Assembly: GCA_030220185.1 (NCBI GenBank)
Contig: JASPKZ010003432.1
Location: forward strand, 1,798,001 to 1,862,000
Reading direction: 5' to 3'
DNA from: Diploptera punctata
Taxonomy: Eukaryota; Arthropoda; Insecta; Blattodea; Blaberidae
DNA: 64,000 nt
The notes under the pieces are model-generated. The model saw only the letters and a list, made by a program, of their open reading frames with translations, had not been told where the DNA came from and made no database searches. Shown in pieces: positions 1 to 12,372 of the stretch. Position 1 is the stretch's first letter, and each line of letters begins with the position of its first letter. Both the position numbers and the translations under genes were made by a program.

Positions 1-602
1 CAGTAAAAACAGTCCCACCACGTGAAGGTAGATGGAAGGGTTTGGTAGATAGAAACTATATTTTGCGCTGACTATTTGGAGCCTTTTGTAGAGTCTGAGA
101 GCTCATCCTCAGATCTGCCCCAGTCATTCTCTACTATTCTCTACACAATGAATCAATAAGAAATGAACTGTAGATATTTTCAATAGTCGATGAACTAGAA
201 GAGCGCAAATACCAATGGAAAGAACATTTAGACACAACGGACAATACAATATTGCCCAAAAAAAGATCAACACCTACAAACCACATGGAAAAAGATCTTT
301 GGGACGGCCAAGGAAATGATGGACTTGAGACCGGAACAGGTCGCATTGACCTAATCCTGGAAAGGAAAAAGAAGAAGAAGAAATCAATTTTAACTGAGGA
401 CGACTGATAATCAGGTACTTACTTTAATATTATATTCAGGGTATTATGAAGAGAGGCTACGTAGGCCTAATACCAAGTTTGCCTAATGTATGCGGCGCGG
501 GCTATAGAGGTGATTTTTGCGTATTTAGAGCTTATTCGCTAATTGTGCACCTTAAATACGGAATTTGGCCGATCTCCTGAAGGATTTTTTTATCATTTGA
601 AC
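1..602. other. No recognised gene
   Basis: AT-rich sequence with only short, low-complexity open frames. I see no domain motif, tRNA-like box or inverted repeat. Confidence 0.4.
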
Positions 603-1045
603 GCCTGGTACACAGAGTACGACAGAGAGAAAATAGATCGAAAAAATGTGGTAAATATTCACTAACTTACATGCCAAGCTTGTCCACGTGTGTGTAGGTA
701 GCCCTATATCCTTCCATAATACGGTATTAGCCCAAAGAGGATTTACCTTTAGACGATCGATCAATTCCTCGTCTAAGGTTGTATATAAAATGCAAGTGAG
801 ATCTCAGATACATGGTTTTAATATTTTAAACATTTTAAATAGTAAGCCTAACGTGTACAGTGGTTTATAATTACTTTTAAAGGACTGTATTACTGTATTC
901 AATCTCGTGGAGAGTAAATTTTACCAAGTTCCATTCACGCGAGCTCCTGGTACACCCGAGTACTTACGACTGAGATAATGTAGGTCGAAGCTAATTTGTG
1001 AAAAATATTCACTAACTTACATGTCAAATCTGTCCGCGTGCGCAT
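603..1045. repeat. Diverged direct repeat pair (about 100 bp each)
   Basis: 603-700 and 946-1045 align in the same orientation. Both start with CCTGGTACAC, contain a GAGTACG-like stretch, then AATATTCACTAACTTACATG, and end near TGTCC and CGTG. The copies differ by scattered substitutions and indels, so the duplication is old. No coding potential is evident. Confidence 0.6.
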
Positions 1046-1225
1046 ATCGCTTCATAAAACTAGTACAAATATGGACTTCGTTTTTGACAGCTGTTTAATT
1101 TATGTAACCTATCTAACGCTTTACATATCTTGAGTAGTTCTAGGCAAGACTGTAAAACTGTGTCCGGAAGTCTCCCGTCATGCTGTCCTATTGCTGGTTT
1201 TTATTAATTTTGTTTGATTGCTTTG

Positions 1226-1434
<209 letters not shown>

Positions 1435-1479
1435 AAACCCTTCTAGAGCTAGTTTGTATATGCCGAACTATTAAAATAA

Positions 1480-1860
1480 ATTTTGTCCATCTACCCTTTG
1501 TCTCATCCAACACCTTACCCCAATCTACTCAATGTATTCCATTAATTTTTTTCTGGGTCTACCAATACATATTTTGCCGCCTGGATTTCATTATAGGCCA
1601 CATCGTTTTATCAGCGACCTCGAACCACTTCTTTCAATTAGTCCTAACCAATAAATCTTAAACTTTTCATTTCTCCCATAATATGATATTTTCCATGTAA
1701 TTCATGTAATTCTCTATTACTTCGGACTTACCATTCACCATTCTCAAGTATCAGTCTGTACATTCTTCTCAAAATTTTCCTCTCCCATGTAGATACCCTT
1801 ATTTCGTCATTCTTTATCACCATGTTTCATAAATGTAAGTTATTTTGCAGCTAATTACAG
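1480..1860 (-). mobile_element. LINE C-terminal remnant
   Basis: The minus strand, read across several stops and frame changes, contains TWERKILRRMYRLILENGEW, then a NRELHELHG-like segment and SLRFIG. This is the usual C-terminal region of arthropod non-LTR reverse transcriptases, between the thumb and the GHV.R tail. It is heavily decayed. Clade is not assignable. Confidence 0.55.
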
Positions 1861-3300
1861 TTCTGTAAATTTTAACTTTTCCGTTGTTACAGACATTTCA
1901 TCAGATATTGTTATCTCCAATATCCTACCATTTATGATATTTCCTTATTTAATTATTTATTGTGTCTTCTGTAAGGAGAACTCAAAAGGTCTACATAAAC
2001 TTATCCTCTCTTCCAAATGTATATGTCCCAATTTGAATATTAGGGCCAATCTATAATCTGATGTTTAATAATGCTTTGGAATATTTTATTACGTCATTTT
2101 CGGAAAGCAGTAATACCAGTTATCTCTTTTTTTCCCCCAATAGGTCTGTGAAAAATCACTGTGTCGAATTATGTATCTGAATGCATTTGTTTTGGTTTCT
2201 GAAAGCGATCATGTATTTTGTTTTCCTATAATTAATTCACTATCTCACCTTTTTCCCCTCTTCTTCTTATTGAAGAAGCAGTTCTACAAGTCTTTTTGAT
2301 TATTTACACTCTGTAGAAATGAAGTAGACGCCACTGACGAAACAGAATGGGTATGAGGGAGGTTCATGAGCGTGTTGGCGGGTCAAACAACCAGGAGCAG
2401 CATTCCATGATCCTCCCTCCCTCACCCTCTGAGCAGAGTTGGTCCCAGCTGTGCATCCTATCCCCGAATTAACCTAGACGCCAGTGGAGGTCCCTAGATC
2501 GATATAACACACTCTGTGCATGGGAAATAATTCGATAATCCCATGAAACGTTATAAACCCCCCCCCCTCCACCTCATGGACAGTACGGTGCGTCTGACGA
2601 ATTTATCTGCTATGGATCTGGCTTTGCTTTTTAACACGCATGTAATGTATAGCTTTCTAGTTATTTTATACGTCACGTATCTTTCAGATTGACGCAGATC
2701 AATATCTAATACACAAACATACAAAACTTTCAAACAGAAAGAAACATTTTACATGTCGAATTATCGAAACAGCTTAATCATATCAATATTTATATACGGC
2801 CTAAAGTTGCTCCCAATTATATTCAGTTTGAATTTAAAAGTATAGTATATGTCAACTTTGCAAGTGTCACCCCACTACTCAGAAATACTTCAAATACTTT
2901 TTGGTCCATTGTCTCCAGATTATCTTACGACATTCCTGGCATTCTCTCTTGGTATTGGCGGTACAGTAGCCTATCCCACTTTTGAGGTTAGGACGCCTGA
3001 AAGACGAAATTTCGTTACTCTGAAGATATGATGCGTAATGGCCTAGAGGTAATGAAGCACCAGAAGATTCCTTAAACCTAAACTTAACCTAAATTCTAGA
3101 CCAAGAGCGACCACAGGAATAATTTCATTTATCCGGGACGTTATTAACTGTAATCACAAGATATCACCTCAATACTATTTATGCAGGTCATACTTCTTAC
3201 ATTTTGGAGGATTCGAAAAAATATTTTTATGCTCTCAGTGACATAGTATGATAAAAACGTAGACAGTAAGCTAAACATGTCCGATTGAGGGTCTTTCCAC
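1861..3300. other. No recognised gene
   Basis: Mostly AT-rich. A GC-richer patch lies at 2330-2480 (CCTCCCTCCCTCACCCTC and neighbours), with a C-run at 2559-2567. No exon with plausible splice borders or conserved domain is visible. Confidence 0.4.
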
Positions 3301-3317
3301 TTTTCAGCGGTTGCCCT

Positions 3318-3440
3318 TTTACCAGCCGGCTGCTGGCCCTTCACATCCACATGTGTTAATCACAGAAGTAGATGATCAACAGCCAGTGTAGAGGTGACAT
3401 GTGGTTAGCATATCGAGTCCCCCAGCCGTTATAGCAGCTA
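3318..3440 (-). mobile_element. SINE family C fragment
   Basis: Contains CCAGCCGGCTGCTGG, TCACATCCACATGTGTTAAT and GTGACATGTGGTTAGCAT, the shared body of the family seen in fuller form at 25762-26056, 30528-30810 and 46165-46485. The tRNA-like head is missing, so this copy is truncated. Confidence 0.7.
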
Positions 3441-3594
3441 AACATGTAAAGTACAATAATAGTCATGCATGCTGCTGAAACATGGCGCCAAGAAAAAAAA
3501 ATGACAAACTTATCATTACAATATAGGAGAGGAAAATGCAAAGGAACATCTTTAACCAAGTTAATGAAAATTATGTTTGAAGAATAAGATAAAG

Positions 3595-3890
3595 GAATTG
3601 AAGAAATGTACGGTAAACCAATTATTATTGCAGAAATTAAAAGCAAACGAATTATTTTATTGGAGCGTAGAATGGAGGTTAATACAATAATCAGAAAGTG
3701 TTATATTAGCAAACCAGCTGGTAAAAGGAAGGCAGGAAAACCGAGATTTATGTGGTTTGATGATGTGAAGGAAGAATATTAAGAACTACGACTTTTAGGA
3801 GATGGAGACTTAAGCGTTTGGAAAATGGGGAATGGAATGCCATTATAAGAGAGGCTAGAATCCTCTAAGGATAATAACCCCATAGAATAG
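3595..3890 (+). mobile_element. LINE tail remnant
   Basis: Plus-strand translation around 3715-3790 gives KPAGKRKAGKPRFMWFDDVK then a stop and LRLLGDGDLSVWK. This is the GKR..GRPR.RW.D motif that ends many RTE-like ORFs, here degenerate. Confidence 0.5.
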
Positions 3891-3899
3891 TAGTAATTT

Positions 3900-5200
3900 G
3901 GCAGACCCCATGATATATTTGCAAATTTTAATGTTATTAATTTTCTTTTGACATACTATTCCCTTTCATTGCTAAAATAATTATACCTCTTTTTTTAGTA
4001 TAGGGCCTGAAACGGTTTAACGTAAGTACAAATGAATAGGGGTTGTAAGGGGTAGTGACGTGTGTATAACCTCTCCTACCCAATTCTCATCCTCACCTTC
4101 TCGTGGTACAACCCGTTTTCACAAACGAGGCTCTGAGGACCGAGTCACGGCGGTATAACCGTTCCATCGGGTACTGAGTAAATGCAGTATCCTAATGTCT
4201 GTCCAGAGACTAAAAGGTAGCAGCCCTACCACTGGACTACTTAGCGTCGGGCCAGTAACCTGTCCTAAGGAACTTCAAAACTACTTTCAAGTATCAACAC
4301 GAAAAAATCTAGAAGGATAGGAGGCCGAAACAGGTCAACAAATGGCCTAAATTCGTGAATGTACTATGATGATTATGAAAAATGAATAGCTTATTTCATT
4401 TAAAAGCACAACAATCCAATTATGAACACTGAAATTAATGTAGATAGGCTACAACTCCCAGCACCTGCTAGTCAGTAACATTTCATGGTTGTTAGAAACT
4501 GTAGTAACACGGTAAAATAATAATGATGTTCGAAGTAGGCCTATAAGCAGAATTCGGGGGACATAGGGGACATTCCATATGAAATCGGCAAAAAAATTGT
4601 GAAAATTGAACTCACATTTTTAAAAGTTTACAATTTTTTACAGTGAAACCTTATGATATACTGAATATCTGAACCGAATTTCAAGTCTTCGCTTGGTGTA
4701 ATTAAAGAGTAATAGAGCTGTCAATTTATCGTATTGTTTTTAAATAGACTCTTTTATAAAATAAATTTCTCGAAGTATAACTACTCCCTCAACTTGAAAA
4801 GATAGTCACATTATAGATGATTTTATGCTCTATCGCTTGAAAATTAGTACGTTAATATTTACGTTTTTCTGAAGGGCGTAAATGCAATTAATATGCAATT
4901 GGCCTTTCTCGCCAAAAATTTTATAAAATCAAAAAGTGCCACATTATTACCTGAACACCAGTTAATTTTTGTAATTAGTATTAAAGTGGCGTTTTGAAAG
5001 AAACTACCAAAAATAATTTTTTCCTAAAATCTCCTATGTGTAGACTGCCCGTGTAGACCTTTCACGTGAGTGAAGATCGCTCGCTTGTACAAACAATGAC
5101 GGAGCTACTTGGTAATAATTCTTTGCACACTTACAAATGTTTTTATTGTTATTATCATCATTACATTATTTTTATTATCATTATTACAATTATTACATTA
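3900..5200. other. No recognised gene
   Basis: AT-rich intergenic sequence. A patch at 4085-4260 has a weak tRNA-like look (CCACTGGACTACTTAGCGTC) and may be an old SINE head, but I cannot fold it convincingly. Confidence 0.35.
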
Positions 5201-5204
5201 TCAT

Positions 5205-5375
5205 CATCATCGTGGACTAGTGGTTACTCTGCACGCCTCCGATTCCGAGGTTCCCGAGGTCAAACTCGATAGGAATCAATGGAATTTTAAAGGCGTAACA
5301 ATTCTGAATGTAGCTTTCTCCAGAAGGAAGGAAATCCGTTAGTCCCGTGGGACGAGTTACACTAAACACACACAC
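5205..5375 (+). mobile_element. SINE family E, decayed copy
   Basis: GTGGACTAGTGGTTACTCTG resembles a tRNA A-box region and is followed by a degraded B-box (GAGGTCAAACTCG). The downstream body (CTTTCTCCAGAAGGAAGG) matches the style of the copy at 37095-37378. Confidence 0.5.
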
Positions 5376-5715
5376 TCATTTAAATCAACTGTCTAATAAA
5401 TAATCTGAACTTGAGAATTGCTGATAGAGTAGCAGATGTTTTAAGAAGACACGCTGATTCAGCATTATTATCGTTTGTTAGGAAGTGGTACGAGTATTAA
5501 AACATTCGGTTTTATTTGGAAGTGATATCTTGTAACAACACTACTATTTCTTCATAGTTTCCAGGGTACAATACAGTACACTCAATAAAAAATTATTTTA
5601 AGATTGAAATTAGTAATTATAACATAATAAAAATCTATACCAGTTTATTCAATTAATGGTGTAAGAGTTTTATTTTAATATTTCATTTAAATTGCAATGA
5701 AAAATTTGTAACCAA

Positions 5716-6154
5716 ATAAATAATTTGTTTTAAGGGAGGAAAGAAGATTACGAGTATTTGAGAATAAAGTTCTTAGGAAAGTATTTGGATAAAAAAGAGA
5801 TGAACAGACAGGTGAACGGAGAATAGTGAGCTACATGATATGTATAGAAAGCCAGATATAGTAAGAACAGTTAAGTCTCGTAGGCTTCGATGGGCAGGAC
5901 ATGTGGCACGTATGGGGAATGAAAGTGGTGCTTGGAAACTTCTGGTAGGAAAACCGGAGGGAAAATGCCCAGTTGGAAGACCAAAAATGAGGTGGGAGAA
6001 TAACATACATGATTTTGAGAGATGTAGATTATACAGGGGATGATTGTAAAACGTTACCTCGGGATAGGGATATATGGAGAGCTTATGTCCGCGCGGCCAT
6101 GAATCTACAGGTTCGACAGAGCTAGTGAGTTAGTTAGTTATAAATAATTTGTTT
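5716..6154 (+). mobile_element. 5'-truncated RTE-like LINE with 15-bp target duplication
   Basis: ATAAATAATTTGTTT occurs at 5716-5730 and again at 6140-6154. Between them is the 3' end of the same RTE-like family as 12177-15435. The translation includes RRLRWAGHVARMGNE and GRPKMRWENN, with frame breaks, and the copy ends in a short TAGT-type repeat. The duplication and 5' truncation are the expected products of target-primed reverse transcription. Confidence 0.9.
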
Positions 6155-6757
6155 AATAATTCGCAGTAAACGTAAGTAACAGAGCTCTTTACTTCTCCTT
6201 CAACAATTAAATTCCATAAATAAACATTTACTGCGTAAGAATTAAAATATCGCGACTTTTATAAATGAATGGTACTGTTCCATTAAGCAGAACATATAAT
6301 AATATATTAGATTTAATGACAGTTAAAAAAGTCACTGATGAAGCGCGGTCAGCTGTTTCAATTAACTACGCGCGCGACTTTGATCGTGAAATGAACCAGT
6401 TGCTCTGTTGGATCCGCCAGTTTTTAACGATAATAGAATAAAAAACATTTATAGGCCTATTGTCTGAACTGTTCAACACGCCAAAAGGTAAATGCTGGAA
6501 ATTAATCCTTATTACGTGTGTAGTATCCTGTATTTTTTCGTTTTCATTTTTTGATATGTACTGCAGTAAACCGCCATAAAATAGAAAATTGACACCGAAA
6601 ATAAAAATATCCTCATTATAAAACTAACATCCTTAAACTATATGATATCACCTATATAAATACGTTTGAAACAAATTTTTGCTGTTTACTGTTTCGGAAA
6701 TATTAGTTAGTAACGTTTTAGTTTATCATATTTACGAAAATTTTAGGTCATCATAAT
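6155..6757. other. No recognised gene
   Basis: AT-rich; one ATAGGCCTAT palindrome near 6450. Nothing else recognised. Confidence 0.4.
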
Positions 6758-6954
6758 TACGAATCTATAGCTAAAGTAAAGTGATCCCACAACAGGCCTC
6801 AGGAGGCTCTTGGGGTAGTAGGAGGTTAAGGCTCCCACTTTTTCTAGACAATCGGCACTTTATGTCAGCCGGGTTGTCAGTCCTGCGTGACGGCCGCCTT
6901 TACCCCCAGAACAAGCATCTGGTACTCATTTCCGTTAGAGGCTACGAATCTATA
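6758..6954 (-). mobile_element. Truncated SINE family A with 12-bp target duplication
   Basis: TACGAATCTATA at 6758-6769 is repeated at 6943-6954. The insert carries the family A tail (AAAGTGATCCCAC, CAGGCCTCAGGAGG, GTCAGCCGGGTTGTCAG, GTGACGGCCGCC) but lacks the tRNA-like head present at 20775-21080, so it is 5'-truncated on the minus strand. Confidence 0.9.
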
Positions 6955-7552
6955 AATGATAAAAATTAAATTTCGATATTAATACGTTTATAAATGTATT
7001 CACTATATTTAGGGATACATCAAATTAAAAAAATTAATTGCAAGATTTTTTGCTGTCCGATTTGATATGGATTGACCCATAGTACGAAACTAGTATGCCT
7101 AGGCCTACATGATTGCAAGTACTGTGGGACTTAACTATAGATTAAAATAGAGTATTTCACGATCATATTATCTACATTTGACGTAGACGTAACTATTGAT
7201 TTCAGTACTGAATTACAGGTGAATTAGGCCTAATACAGTTGTGAATATTTAAGTTCGTTGTACACAAAGCAATGGGTATCACTAGCTTGCCATCTGTCTT
7301 GACATTGTCTGAACCAGTCCTTGCATTTTGTAAGCAAACTAAGTTCGTTTGTTTGTAACTTCACATCCCAGTATTATTTCTCTCCGCTCTGCTTATAAGT
7401 AATGTCCTTTTTAAAAAAAACAAAATTTTATTTGGAATGTTTTCTGACAAGAAATTAAACTACTCTTTAGAGTAGAGACCATCAGATTTGTATGGTCCTG
7501 AGCCATCTATTAGCGAGGTTTATTATCCCCTGACGTGCCAGTCTCTGATATT
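6955..7552. other. No recognised gene
   Basis: AT-rich interval before the mariner remnant. It may include the decayed 3' flank of that element, but no terminal inverted repeat was found. Confidence 0.35.
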
Positions 7553-7800
7553 CTATATGAAAATGTCGTTGAGACCCGCTTCCACAGCTTCAATGTTTTC
7601 GAAATTTCGCGCAAGTAATGAGCCATGGGTAGACCATGAATTGAAAAGATGGTAACCTGAAGATACAAGATCAGGACTATATTCTGGGTGTGGTAGCAGT
7701 TTGATTCCTCCCAATTCCTGAATTTTTGTCAAGGTTGTTCGTGCAGTATTCGATCCGGTCAAGTTTGAAACCGTGACCCTCAAAATTTCTTCCAGTTATT
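7553..7800 (-). pseudogene. mariner transposase C-terminal remnant
   Basis: The minus frame contains ARTTLTKIQELGGIKLLPHP, then YSPDLVSSGYHLF and ARNFENIEAVEAGL, the end of a mariner-family DD34D transposase. The second catalytic Asp region (normally DNA.PHTA) reads NLTGSNTA. The third catalytic Asp, in the usual PSDYHLF, is Gly. The fragment is only about 76 codons, so the element cannot be active. No inverted termini were recognised. Confidence 0.85.
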
Positions 7801-7907
7801 GAGAATTAAGTTCCGCACCTACTGTACAAACTCCCAGTAAATCTCATCTTCAAAATTCCATCAAGCACACAACATTATATTAGAACCGACATTACTTATG
7901 AGACATA

Positions 7908-7962
<55 letters not shown>
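7908..7962. repeat. (AAT)n microsatellite
   Basis: About 18 copies of AAT. The overlapping poly-Asn and poly-Leu frames are artefacts. Confidence 0.95.
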
Positions 7963-8249
7963 ACTAATAACAATAGTCCATCGCGCTAGGGGATCCTTGA
8001 CTTGTAAGCCAAGACCTTCTAGGTTTATCCCGCCTTCTGTGCCGATCATGGTATGGTTATATGCCTGTCTCCACACACACATACACACACATGTATATAT
8101 TTATTTACTTATCATGGATGGCGGTAGGTAGGATACAGATAGAATTTATTTAATTCAACTTGACAATTTTTTCCACAAAACTCCCAAACGCTCTCTATTT
8201 ATTTCACAATACTGCACTGTATACACACATACAATTGTTTGGTCTCTTC

Positions 8250-8272
8250 TTCTCTTTTTTTTTTTTTTTTTC
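8250..8272. repeat. Poly-T tract
   Basis: T-rich run (CTTTTTTTTTTTTTTTTTTCC). It could be a reversed retroposon poly-A, but no flanking duplication was seen. Confidence 0.6.
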
Positions 8273-8480
8273 CTTTCTTCATACTGCATGTTTCATTACA
8301 AACTAATACGTTACAACATGCATTGTGAACCTCTATAATAATTATGTTATAGCCTAACTAGGGAGTTGTATCTATTCTATTGAAGTCTATTTTTATTATG
8401 GATTCTGTAAATACTTTTAAATGATTTCTTATAAGATCTGGTTTAGCTGCTGGTCACAAACTTCCTGATGGTCCAACTCT

Positions 8481-9105
8481 GTCTTTGAGTTGATCACGCT
8501 AAGGCTGAAAATTTATCCAGTTATATATCAGGTGATCGATCGTCTTTTGTTCTGCTCCGCAATAACGGGCTGGACTGTCAGTTAGGGCGAATCTATGGAG
8601 ATAGGCCCTTTTTAACCCGTCCAGTTACCATCACTGTGAATTCGAAGGTAGCTAGGAATGTTGTCCTCAATCTTTCTCTCACCGAAGGGAGAAAGGATCT
8701 CCAAGTACTTTTTGCAGAATTGTTCCACTGGACTTGCCATTTTAGAATTCTTTGTTTCACCTGTAAGTATTATCTGTTTAGATATTCGATCACGTACAAT
8801 ATCCTCATTTTCATCTTCCGATGTTGCTTTAGCTAGTTTGTCAGCCAATTCGTTTCTCACCATAGGCCTACCGGGATGAGCCTTGACCCAGCGAAAATGG
8901 ATTACCCATTTTGTTCTTTTCGATCTCGCTGATTCGGTATCCTATTTTCTCTATAATTACTATTTATCTAATCAAGGATTGTTTGGCTATCTGGATACAT
9001 GGCCACCCTCTTTCCAGCTTCGTCTATTGATCGAATGTCCCGTAATTTTTGCAATGCTATTTGTTCAGCCTGATTGTTGGAGCAGTTATTATCTAACCTG
9101 TATTT
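8481..9105 (-). pseudogene. LINE RNase H domain remnant
   Basis: Minus-strand frames include WVKAHPGRPMVRNELADKLA, the end of the RNase H domain with the last catalytic Asp in ELAD. Upstream (8900-9100) NNQAEQIAL-like and later YPDSQTI-like pieces match the central RNase H region. Downstream (8500-8600) a Cys/His-containing piece resembles the C-terminal zinc-knuckle-like segment. Stops and shifts interrupt it. The source is a non-LTR element of the RNase-H-bearing group. Confidence 0.75.
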
Positions 9106-9109
9106 AAGC

Positions 9110-10480
9110 TTTTATAGTAGGCCTATAGTAGGCCATTTTATTACTATAACCGCAGTGCCCATTTTTCCATCGATTTTACTGCCCCAAACGTGCTTCGTTT
9201 GCTTTCTGAATTATCACCCGTTCCGAAAGATGTGCCATCTTCTTATATCTAGAGACAAAAATTAATTTTCTTCGCATTTATATCACTTCTACTCGTTCAC
9301 AATTCGGACACAATTGGCCCAATTCTCATTTCCTTTTATATGTTATGTTTAGAACTATCTGGAAGTCAGTCTTGACCTCTCTCGAATAGAAGGTCCGAGT
9401 GGATGATTCTTCTAGAATTGATGTACCTGGATAATGATTCCTCCAGGATGTAGGTCTGGAGAGGAAGTTTGCAAGCTACACACTACTCGAATCCAACTCT
9501 TATTGTCCCTTGAAAGGAGTCCCTCCCCCCCGCAAAATTCAAAGGCGGCGAATTGACCAACGGATTAACAATGCCTTACCATATGATAGCTATACTGTGT
9601 AATATATGTCTCTCTTCCTTATTTTACCTCTCCATTTGTAGATAGCAAGATCGAGAGAGGATTCTAACTCTGGATAACATAGCTACATATCTTTACAAAG
9701 ACATGGGGAAATTCCCTGACGAGTCATCACCTCAATACCGAGGCCATCTCCGAGATGACACTAACATGTAAGACGAACAGCCCATTCACACGAAAATTCA
9801 TACTAAATCAGGTGAATAGGATGTGGATGATTATGATGACCAGATGACATTCGGAGACCTTAAAATGACCTGACATTTATCTTGCATGTGGGATAAAATA
9901 AAAAAAAATATATAAATAAAAAACTCACCTAAAAAACATTAGACAGGAAATCAAACTTGTATCAACTGCATCCATCTATACTATGTGTAGGCCACAAGGA
10001 TGAACCTAGATCCATTTCTGTGATGTAATAATATCTGAGTTGGATTAAACTGTAAATCTAATATTATTAATGTAGGGAGCCCTTGTGACAGTGTTTTGGA
10101 TAATAGGTTGTCTCTTTCTACTGTATCTGTACAAACCACTTCACCCCTACATCGACTCCCACTTCCAAATGGTCAAAAAGTTACTCCCTTTCATTCCAAC
10201 ATCCCTACAACTTTTGAAACTAATTTGCTATCTCTTTCTCGCAGTAATACATTTCAAAATAAGTGCACCATTGAATATAGAGAACCATATTATCCCCAAG
10301 TACTTTCTGTGGAAAAGTCCAACAGATGGAAAATTGAACCTTGCCGTATCTAGACAAGGGTTGTCCATTAGGAAATACATTTTTATAACGAGCAACGCTT
10401 GAGTCGCAAAGAAAATTATTTCTGATATTATAGTTAGTTCAGTTCTTCTTCATAGTTCTACAGTCTAAAGAGAACCTTGG
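9110..10480. other. No recognised gene
   Basis: Mixed AT-rich sequence. 9640-9900 includes CATTTATCTTGCATG and related text vaguely like SINE family B tails, too diverged to assign. The open frames at 10085-10402 show no domain. Confidence 0.35.
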
Positions 10481-10481
10481 T

Positions 10482-10680
10482 TTACCTCATAATAGCCTTT
10501 AGCTGTTCCCTATCCTTAGCTCTCATTTCCCAGGTCTTATCCCAAACTTGCAATGTTCTTCTCAAAGTCATCCATCCATATTTATCTTGGTCGTCCTCTT
10601 TGCCTTCTTTCCCTCCATTCTTGCATCTAATATCAGTTTTGGAAGTATGATATCCTGAATTAGTATTGTATGTCCCAGCC
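10482..10680 (-). mobile_element. LINE tail remnant
   Basis: The minus frame reads KYGWMTLRRTLQVWDKTWEM then RAKDREQLKAIM, the terminal W.D.L..DL...W..A.DR..W motif of LINE ORFs. Confidence 0.55.
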
Positions 10681-11184
10681 ACATTAGTCTTACCAAGTTA
10701 ACGAAACTAGGCTAACAATAATCTCTCCTAGGAGCCCATCAATTTCCTTATTTGATCCTATTCTCCTGTGACCATTTAGGGCCTACATATACTGAGTCAT
10801 ATAACTTCCTGACAATTTTCCTTTCAAAGACATGAAGATGTTAAAAAATCCTCTAATGTGATATTTTATCGGACTAATTAGCTCAGTAAATAGGATAAAA
10901 AAACACATTTTCAAAAGGTCTGGAGTTCAGATTTTAGGAGCCGACCAAGCTAATTGTTATTTTATAATGTTTTTCCTCAGGTAATGGAAATTAATGGTTC
11001 TAATTTCATTACCACGTTCAGTTTAATAATTTTTAATATTTTAAATATTCAACAACGCACAAATATACATAATGGGATCTACAGCTGTACGTGGAATATG
11101 TACCAAGGCAAAGACCTGGTATACTTCACATTTAGAAAGCATATTCCTTCTCAGACGTGAAGGAAGGGTTTGACTATCTGAAAA

Positions 11185-11270
11185 CTCCACACCGAATTGA
11201 CCGGGATTCGGATCCAGGACCTCCTGCTTGGAAGTCAGACACCTTGAACACAACACCACTAAGGTTTCTT
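11185..11270 (-). repeat. tRNA-like sequence (SINE head)
   Basis: Reverse complement carries a B-box-like GGATCCGAATCCCGG and an A-box-like GTGGTGTTGTG-AAGG arrangement. Probably a SINE head, not a tRNA gene. Confidence 0.4.
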
Positions 11271-11689
11271 ATGTTTCATCTTTTAATATATAATTTAAAA
11301 ACCTGTGAATGTACTGTAGATATAAGATAGCTAGGCCTATATGAATGAAGACAACAGCAGACATAGGACTACACAGTCAAATGGTACACATATGAAGATA
11401 CTAAAATTCTCAAAACAAAATAGAAGCAGAAAACTATTTTTTATTTCAATTATTCATAGACGCTTTAACATCAAATGTTATATCACGTCTATTTGCTTAT
11501 TTATATGACTGTATATAGGCCTATCTGTATCATACCTGCCCACATGGAACAAGGGAGCTCCCTTGCAAGAGTTACCTAACCAAGGTACGCTTACTTCCCT
11601 ACAGATATCAGTGAGTTACAGTTAACCCATCACTTCAAGGAGACACCTAGTAAGGAATTGAAGTTTTAGTTGAATGGGAGAGGCGAATT

Positions 11690-11845
11690 AAAATTTGTAC
11701 AGAGACCCTAATTTAGATTTGAAGTTATTTTATGAGTCCGAAAACCAACCGACTCGAAACTCACTTCTATATAAGTTCCTCTCGGAAGAACTGTCTCTTG
11801 GATTTTTCTATTCTAAAATTCCATCGACCTCGGCCGTTTTCTTTA
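11690..11845 (-). mobile_element. SINE family D fragment
   Basis: ATGAGTCCGAAAACC, AAGTTCCTCTCGGAAGAACT and CATCGACCTCGGCCG match the body of the fuller copy at 25270-25485. Confidence 0.6.
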
Positions 11846-11862
11846 TGATAGACTTTTCTTAG

Positions 11863-12176
11863 GCCAATCACATTTCAATGAATTTTGATTTACAACCAAT
11901 CACAGTCTTTTTCACCTCGATTTTATCAGTATCATTTTATCGCTTTCATTTTATCAAGTGGCTTCCAGATTACATATATAGTGCACGAATGTAACCAGAT
12001 TCTGCTTGCGAGATATAATAGAAAAATGTTCGTAGCAATTGATTATACCATAAAAAAAAGATACCACTGTTTGTACTTTCTTAAACGTATTATTTCTCAG
12101 GAATTAACGTTGCAGAAAAATATAATTGGCATCTTTACATCATAGGACATCAGAAATTAATTAATAATCTGTAATA
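11863..12176 (+). mobile_element. R730 repeat, left half (split by RTE)
   Basis: GGCCAATCAC, ACCAATCACAG and AGCAATTGATTATACCA align with 27980-28345. The copy stops where the RTE-like LINE begins and resumes at about 15440. Type of element is unknown. Confidence 0.75.
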
Positions 12177-12372
12177 TGGTATCTTTACCTTGTCGTGGTG
12201 GAGTGGCTTGTGTGCTTAAATGATCCTGAGAGCTATGCCGGCGGTAGCATTGCTGCCGATAGGGTTACCCATGCCGGACTGGTCGAAGGTGATAAGCCAG
12301 ACGAAATAAGTACCTTGGTCGAAAGAGTGACGATCTTTCACCGTAAAAATACAAGCGTCAAGAAATGCGGAC

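Noticed and set aside
7861..8131. Poly-Asn and poly-Leu frames
   Set aside because: AAT microsatellite read on both strands.
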